Position numbers and translations under genes: made by a program. Positions 60,237-62,923 of a DNA stretch of 62,923 nt are shown piece after piece. Origin of the DNA: Archaeoglobus sp. JdFR-24 (GTDB lineage: Archaea > Halobacteriota > Archaeoglobi > Archaeoglobales > Archaeoglobaceae); assembly GCA_002011215.1 (NCBI GenBank), contig MTML01000069.1:1-62923 (forward strand), given 5' to 3'. The notes under the pieces were generated by a model. That model did not search any database, was not told where the DNA came from, and saw only the letters and a program-made list of their open reading frames with translations. Numbering within the stretch: position 1 is the first letter of the stretch; each line of letters begins with the position of its first letter.

Positions 60237-60512
60237 ATGAGAAAGATTACCGCAACACTTGAAGACTTTGAGGACTGGTTGAGGGAAAGGGGACACGACA
60301 AGTTAATGGGTGAGGATAATTTTAGAATCTATATACAGATGGGTCTTGCTTCGCTCTTTTTTAACAACAGTTCTCTTCTGATGAGCTATATACTCAATCA
60401 ACTTGGTTTCCCAGCAGAAAGGATAAATGATAGAGTTCGATTTGAGGTCGCAAGGAGGGTGAGAGAGATTAAAGTGGACTTCTACAGATTTGAAATCAGT
60501 ATTGAGAATTAA
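60237..60512 (+). CDS. hypothetical protein, 91 aa
   Basis: I do not recognise the family. The product starts MRKITATLEDFEDWLRERG, is mostly helical and soluble, with an aromatic-hydrophobic middle (IYIQMGLASLFFNNSSLLMS) and a basic segment RFEVARRVREIKVDFYRF. TATA spacing supports the ATG at 60237. It is divergent from the RecJ-like gene and followed by a long gene-poor stretch. Confidence 0.6.
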   Translation: MRKITATLEDFEDWLRERGHDKLMGEDNFRIYIQMGLASLFFNNSSLLMSYILNQLGFPAERINDRVRFEVARRVREIKVDFYRFEISIEN

Positions 60513-60523
60513 TTTTGGTTTGA

Positions 60524-60565
60524 GACGCACTTGAATGAACATATGACGCACTTAAATGAACATAT
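60524..60565 (+). repeat. 21-bp tandem duplication
   Basis: GACGCACTTGAATGAACATA plus T (60524-60544) is repeated at 60545-60565 with one change. It begins 11 bp after the stop of the 91-aa gene. Confidence 0.9.
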
Positions 60566-60792
60566 TAAAACTGGAAATAGGTTTGTGCAAAATATAATAG
60601 GAAACCTTCTTTCACGAGCCCCATCTCAATCAACATTCTCTTAACGATGGTTTTGCCGGTAAATTCTTCAAATGTCTCAGGTCATCTGGAGGTGTTATCG
60701 AAAACATTCGTCTTTCGGAGCAAAATAGATGGGTCTTGACAATGCTCTTTCCACAGGTAACTACGCTGGATAGGCAAATTTTTGCTTTTATG

Positions 60793-60834
60793 AGTTGAGA
60801 CCAGTATCCTATCAGTTGAGACCAGTATCCTATC
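60793..60834 (+). repeat. 21-bp perfect tandem duplication
   Basis: The 21-mer beginning AGTTGAGACCAGTATCC occurs at 60793-60813 and again without any change at 60814-60834. Confidence 0.92.
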
Positions 60835-60948
60835 TATTCTAAAGAGTGATGAAAGGCATGTATGAAGGTATATGTATAAAGGGCCTCTCAAAAAAGGTGT
60901 TTTATCAGCTCTCATCAAACCCTCAATAACCTTCAAAACTTTTCATAA

Positions 60949-60958
60949 GTTATATATA
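60949..60958 (+). promoter_or_regulatory. TATA box upstream of the 54-aa ORF and histidine kinase
   Basis: GTTATATATA is about 36 bp before ATG 60990. A short inverted repeat, ACGAT (60958-60962) and ATCGT (60971-60975), follows directly at the expected transcription start. Confidence 0.4.
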
Positions 60959-60989
60959 CGATACTAAATAATCGTTAACCTGATATCAA

Positions 60990-61154
60990 ATGGTCAATAA
61001 CCAAAGGCACTCTGAAAGGTTGGAGGTTGAGGTGAGCAGGGTTGGAGCATATTCAAGCAGGGTTGGAGCATATTCATTTTCTCTCTTAAACTTGGTTAAA
61101 GGCTTTATTGAACGCAAGCAACATTCTAAGCTTCTGATTACTGCTGGAGGATGA
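60990..61154 (+). CDS. possible 54-aa protein translationally coupled to the histidine kinase
   Basis: ATG 60990 opens 54 codons to TGA 61152-61154, four bases before the kinase ATG. The TGA lies within the kinase's GGAGGATGA ribosome binding site, a coupled arrangement. The product starts MVNNQRHSERLEVEV, contains SRVGAYS twice through a 21-bp in-frame duplication, and ends in a basic amphipathic segment (LLNLVKGFIERKQHSKLL). I do not recognise it. The TATA position and coupling speak for a real gene, the lack of known relatives against. Confidence 0.4.
   Translation: MVNNQRHSERLEVEVSRVGAYSSRVGAYSFSLLNLVKGFIERKQHSKLLITAGG
61035..61076 (+). repeat. 21-bp perfect tandem duplication (in frame)
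   Basis: The 21-mer beginning AGCAGGGTTGGAGCATATT occurs at 61035-61055 and 61056-61076, adding exactly seven codons to the 54-aa ORF. Confidence 0.92.
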
Positions 61155-61158
61155 GTGC

Positions 61159-62923
61159 ATGATACTTCGCATGAAGACACTGATCATCTTTTGTACAACG
61201 CTTTTCGGCCTAATCATAGTTCTGTATGGCGCTTCCCACTTCATCCTGCTAAACAGTTTTACCGAACTGGATGAAAAGAATACTCATCAGAATGTTGAAC
61301 GAGTCCTGAACGTCCTATCAAATGAACTCTCATCTATGGATGCTATTGCTTATGATTGGGCAGCTTGGGATGACACGTATGTCTTTATTGAGGATCTCAA
61401 CGAAGAGTACATCGATTCGAATCTCGTCGATGAGACCTTTTCTGGGTTAAGACTCAACGTTATGCTTTTTGTAAACTCTTCAGGTCAGATTGTGTTCGGC
61501 AAGGCTTTTGATCTGCAGAGTGAGAAGGAAATACCGGTTCCACAGGGGCTAAAGGATCATCTTTCTGCTAACAGTCTCCTTGTCAACCACTCCGACACTG
61601 AAAGCAACATAACTGGGATAATTCTTCTTCCCGAAGGCCCCATGCTCATCGCCTCACGACCAATCCTGACCAGTGAGGATGAGGGACCCATTCGAGGCAC
61701 GCTGATAATTGGACGTTACCTGGACTCATCGGAAATTGACCACTTGGCTGAGATAACACAACTGAATCTAACCCTAACTCGTTTCAGTGATTCACGGATA
61801 GATCTTCAGACAACTTTGTTGGAAGAGACACCAATTCTCGTCCAGCCACTGAATGAAGAATCCATTGCGGGATATGCACTGTTGAAGGACATTTATGGGA
61901 AGCCGATTCTTGTGCTGGAGGTGGATATGCCCAGAGATATCTACAAGCAGGGCCAGGCTACCATGCGTTATTTCATCCTCTCTCTAATCGCGATTGGTAT
62001 GGTGTTTGGGGTTGTGACAATGTTGCTTCTGGAGAGATCAGTACTGTCCCGGTTGACTCAACTGAGTACAAGCGTTAGCAAAATTGCCAGAAGTGGTGAC
62101 CTCTCCGCGCGCGTATCGATAGCTGGAGATGATGAATTGTCGAATCTCGCTGATGTGATTAATGGAATGCTGGGAGCTCTGGAAAAATCTCAGATAGCGC
62201 TCAGGGAGAGTGAAGAAAGATATCGAGCAATAATAGAAACCGCAAATTCACTCATCGTTGGATTGGATGAAGAGGGTAAAATCATCATTTTCAACAGAAA
62301 GTGTGAGGAAGTGACAGGATGGAAAAGAGAGCAGGTAATGGGCAAAAAATGGGTTGAAAACTTCATTCCTGAAAGGGCAAGAGAGGAATTTTTGGGAGTT
62401 TTTGAGAGAATAAAGCGTGGAGAGTTTGTAGACTGGATAAATCCTATTAAGACGAAGAATGGTGAAAGGATAATCTGGTGGCACAGTACGACAGTAAAGA
62501 GAAATGATGAGAAAATCATCATTGGGATCGGTCAGGATATAACAGAGCAGGAAATGGCAAGGAAAAGGGTTGAAGAGCTGAATGAGTCTCTTAAAATCAT
62601 CAACAGCATCTTGAGGCATGACCTGCTAAACAATTTAAGTATAATAAGAGGAGTACTGGAGATTTTTAAAGAGAAAAAGGATGAAAAATTTTTAGAAACT
62701 GCACTTAAGACCATAGATAAGAGCGAAGACCTCATAAAAGAGATGAGAGAACTTGAATGTCTCATATCCTATGGAGAAGAGCTAAAACCATATAATGTAA
62801 GGGAGGTATTAGATGTGATAACTGAAAGCTATTCAGTTGATTTCAGAGTAGAAGGTGATTGTACTGTCATGGCTGATGAGGCGTTGAGTTCTGTGTTCGA
62901 CAACATAATAAGGAATGCGGTAG
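61159..62923 (+). CDS. membrane histidine kinase, CHASE4-HAMP-PAS-HisKA (3' truncated by window end)
   Basis: ATG 61159 behind GGAGGATGA opens a frame with no stop before the window end (588 codons). Domains: a first membrane helix (LIIFCTTLFGLIIVLYG), an extracellular CHASE4 sensor (AYDWAAWDDTYVFIEDLNEE), a second helix near 269-290 (FILSLIAIGMVFGVVTMLL), HAMP (RLTQLSTSVSKIARSGDLSA), a PAS domain at about 350-465 (YRAIIETANSLIVGLDEEGK), the phosphoacceptor His487 in ILRHDLLNNLSIIRG, and the N box beginning FDNIIRNAV at the edge. It senses an external signal and phosphorylates a response regulator not seen here. Confidence 0.9.
   Translation, partial: MILRMKTLIIFCTTLFGLIIVLYGASHFILLNSFTELDEKNTHQNVERVLNVLSNELSSMDAIAYDWAAWDDTYVFIEDLNEEYIDSNLVDETFSGLRLNVMLFVNSSGQIVFGKAFDLQSEKEIPVPQGLKDHLSANSLLVNHSDTESNITGIILLPEGPMLIASRPILTSEDEGPIRGTLIIGRYLDSSEIDHLAEITQLNLTLTRFSDSRIDLQTTLLEETPILVQPLNEESIAGYALLKDIYGKPILVLEVDMPRDIYKQGQATMRYFILSLIAIGMVFGVVTMLLLERSVLSRLTQLSTSVSKIARSGDLSARVSIAGDDELSNLADVINGMLGALEKSQIALRESEERYRAIIETANSLIVGLDEEGKIIIFNRKCEEVTGWKREQVMGKKWVENFIPERAREEFLGVFERIKRGEFVDWINPIKTKNGERIIWWHSTTVKRNDEKIIIGIGQDITEQEMARKRVEELNESLKIINSILRHDLLNNLSIIRGVLEIFKEKKDEKFLETALKTIDKSEDLIKEMRELECLISYGEELKPYNVREVLDVITESYSVDFRVEGDCTVMADEALSSVFDNIIRNAV

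Larger units (their letters stand above)
60513..60989. other. 477-bp gene-poor region with duplications
   Basis: No convincing gene is present. The region contains two 21-bp tandem duplications (60524-60565, 60793-60834) and a minus-strand stretch at about 60600-60690 that reads PETFEEFTGKTIVKRMLIEM in one frame, interrupted upstream by stops and a frame change, possibly a decayed coding remnant. A TATA-like GTTATATATA at about 60949-60958 lies near its right end. Confidence 0.5.

Noticed and set aside
60600..60700. Coding remnant reading EEFTGKTIVKRMLIEMGLV on the minus strand
   Set aside because: It looks protein-like for about 25 codons, but stops and a frame change border it and I cannot name a family, so it is only mentioned in the gap description.
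60682..60936. Minus-strand frame of 84 codons with a doubled RILVSTD segment
   Set aside because: The doubling is the 21-bp DNA duplication; there is no promoter, ribosome binding site or protein-like composition.

Overview
The window reads as chromosomal DNA of a euryarchaeon, most likely a member of the Archaeoglobales (Archaeoglobus, Geoglobus or Ferroglobus type). The case rests on gene content: ribosomal protein S17e, the proteasome-activating ATPase PAN, an MBF1-type factor, an archaeal triosephosphate isomerase, fused formaldehyde-activating enzyme/hexulose-phosphate synthase, MptE, a TrmB regulator, short CbiX, a tungsten aldehyde:ferredoxin oxidoreductase and geranylgeranyl reductase. 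Many genes have an archaeal TATA box about 26 bp before the start codon and no ribosome binding site, as expected for leaderless mRNAs. Genus assignment is inference. I see no rRNA, tRNA or CRISPR array.

Layout. 1-6.9 kb: tail of a surface-anchored protein, a geranylgeranyl reductase, the rps17e-dapA-dapB operon, an SSS symporter with a 34-residue companion, a NifU-like scaffold and a small Cys-rich protein. 6.9-13.8 kb: ileS with mptE, two glycosyltransferases and a UPF0104 flippase-like protein. 14.2-23.8 kb: an almost complete anaerobic cobalamin block (cbiA, cobalt ECF transporter cbiMNQO, then cbiT-L-F-G-H-C-D-E-X); cbiJ is absent. 23.8-26.0 kb: a decayed mobile island with the tail of a TnpB-type element, an ATPase/DUF234 gene behind two palindromes, a hairpin and a truncated nitrilase pseudogene. 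25.96-28.2 kb: a 27-residue peptide with its own promoter, a radical SAM/SPASM enzyme directly behind it and a convergent DUF166 gene. 28.3-31.4 kb: flavin reductase, NAD(P)HX repair enzyme and a SAHH-fold protein whose active site has been replaced.

31.5-38.5 kb: a secreted coiled-coil protein, a membrane-anchored winged-helix regulator and a minus-strand operon SCP2/Fe-alcohol dehydrogenase/AOR/M20 deacylase. 38.9-50 kb: housekeeping genes (fae-hps, tpiA, leuB, leuD, VIT1-like, cysS, a methyltransferase, MBF1, pan, hisA, hisB). 50-60.1 kb: metG, DUF401 permease, a TrmB regulator divergent from an S-layer-like/RND exporter operon, and a RecJ-like DHH protein. 60.2-62.9 kb: small proteins and the first 588 codons of a CHASE4-HAMP-PAS histidine kinase cut by the window end.

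Three signals go beyond ordinary annotation. First, the peptide plus radical SAM pair looks like a ribosomally made, post-translationally modified peptide system beside the B12 genes. Second, the SAHH-like protein keeps its NAD fold but has lost its active-site residues. Third, short tandem duplications (9-21 bp) recur in spacers, repeatedly sitting on or just beyond stop codons.
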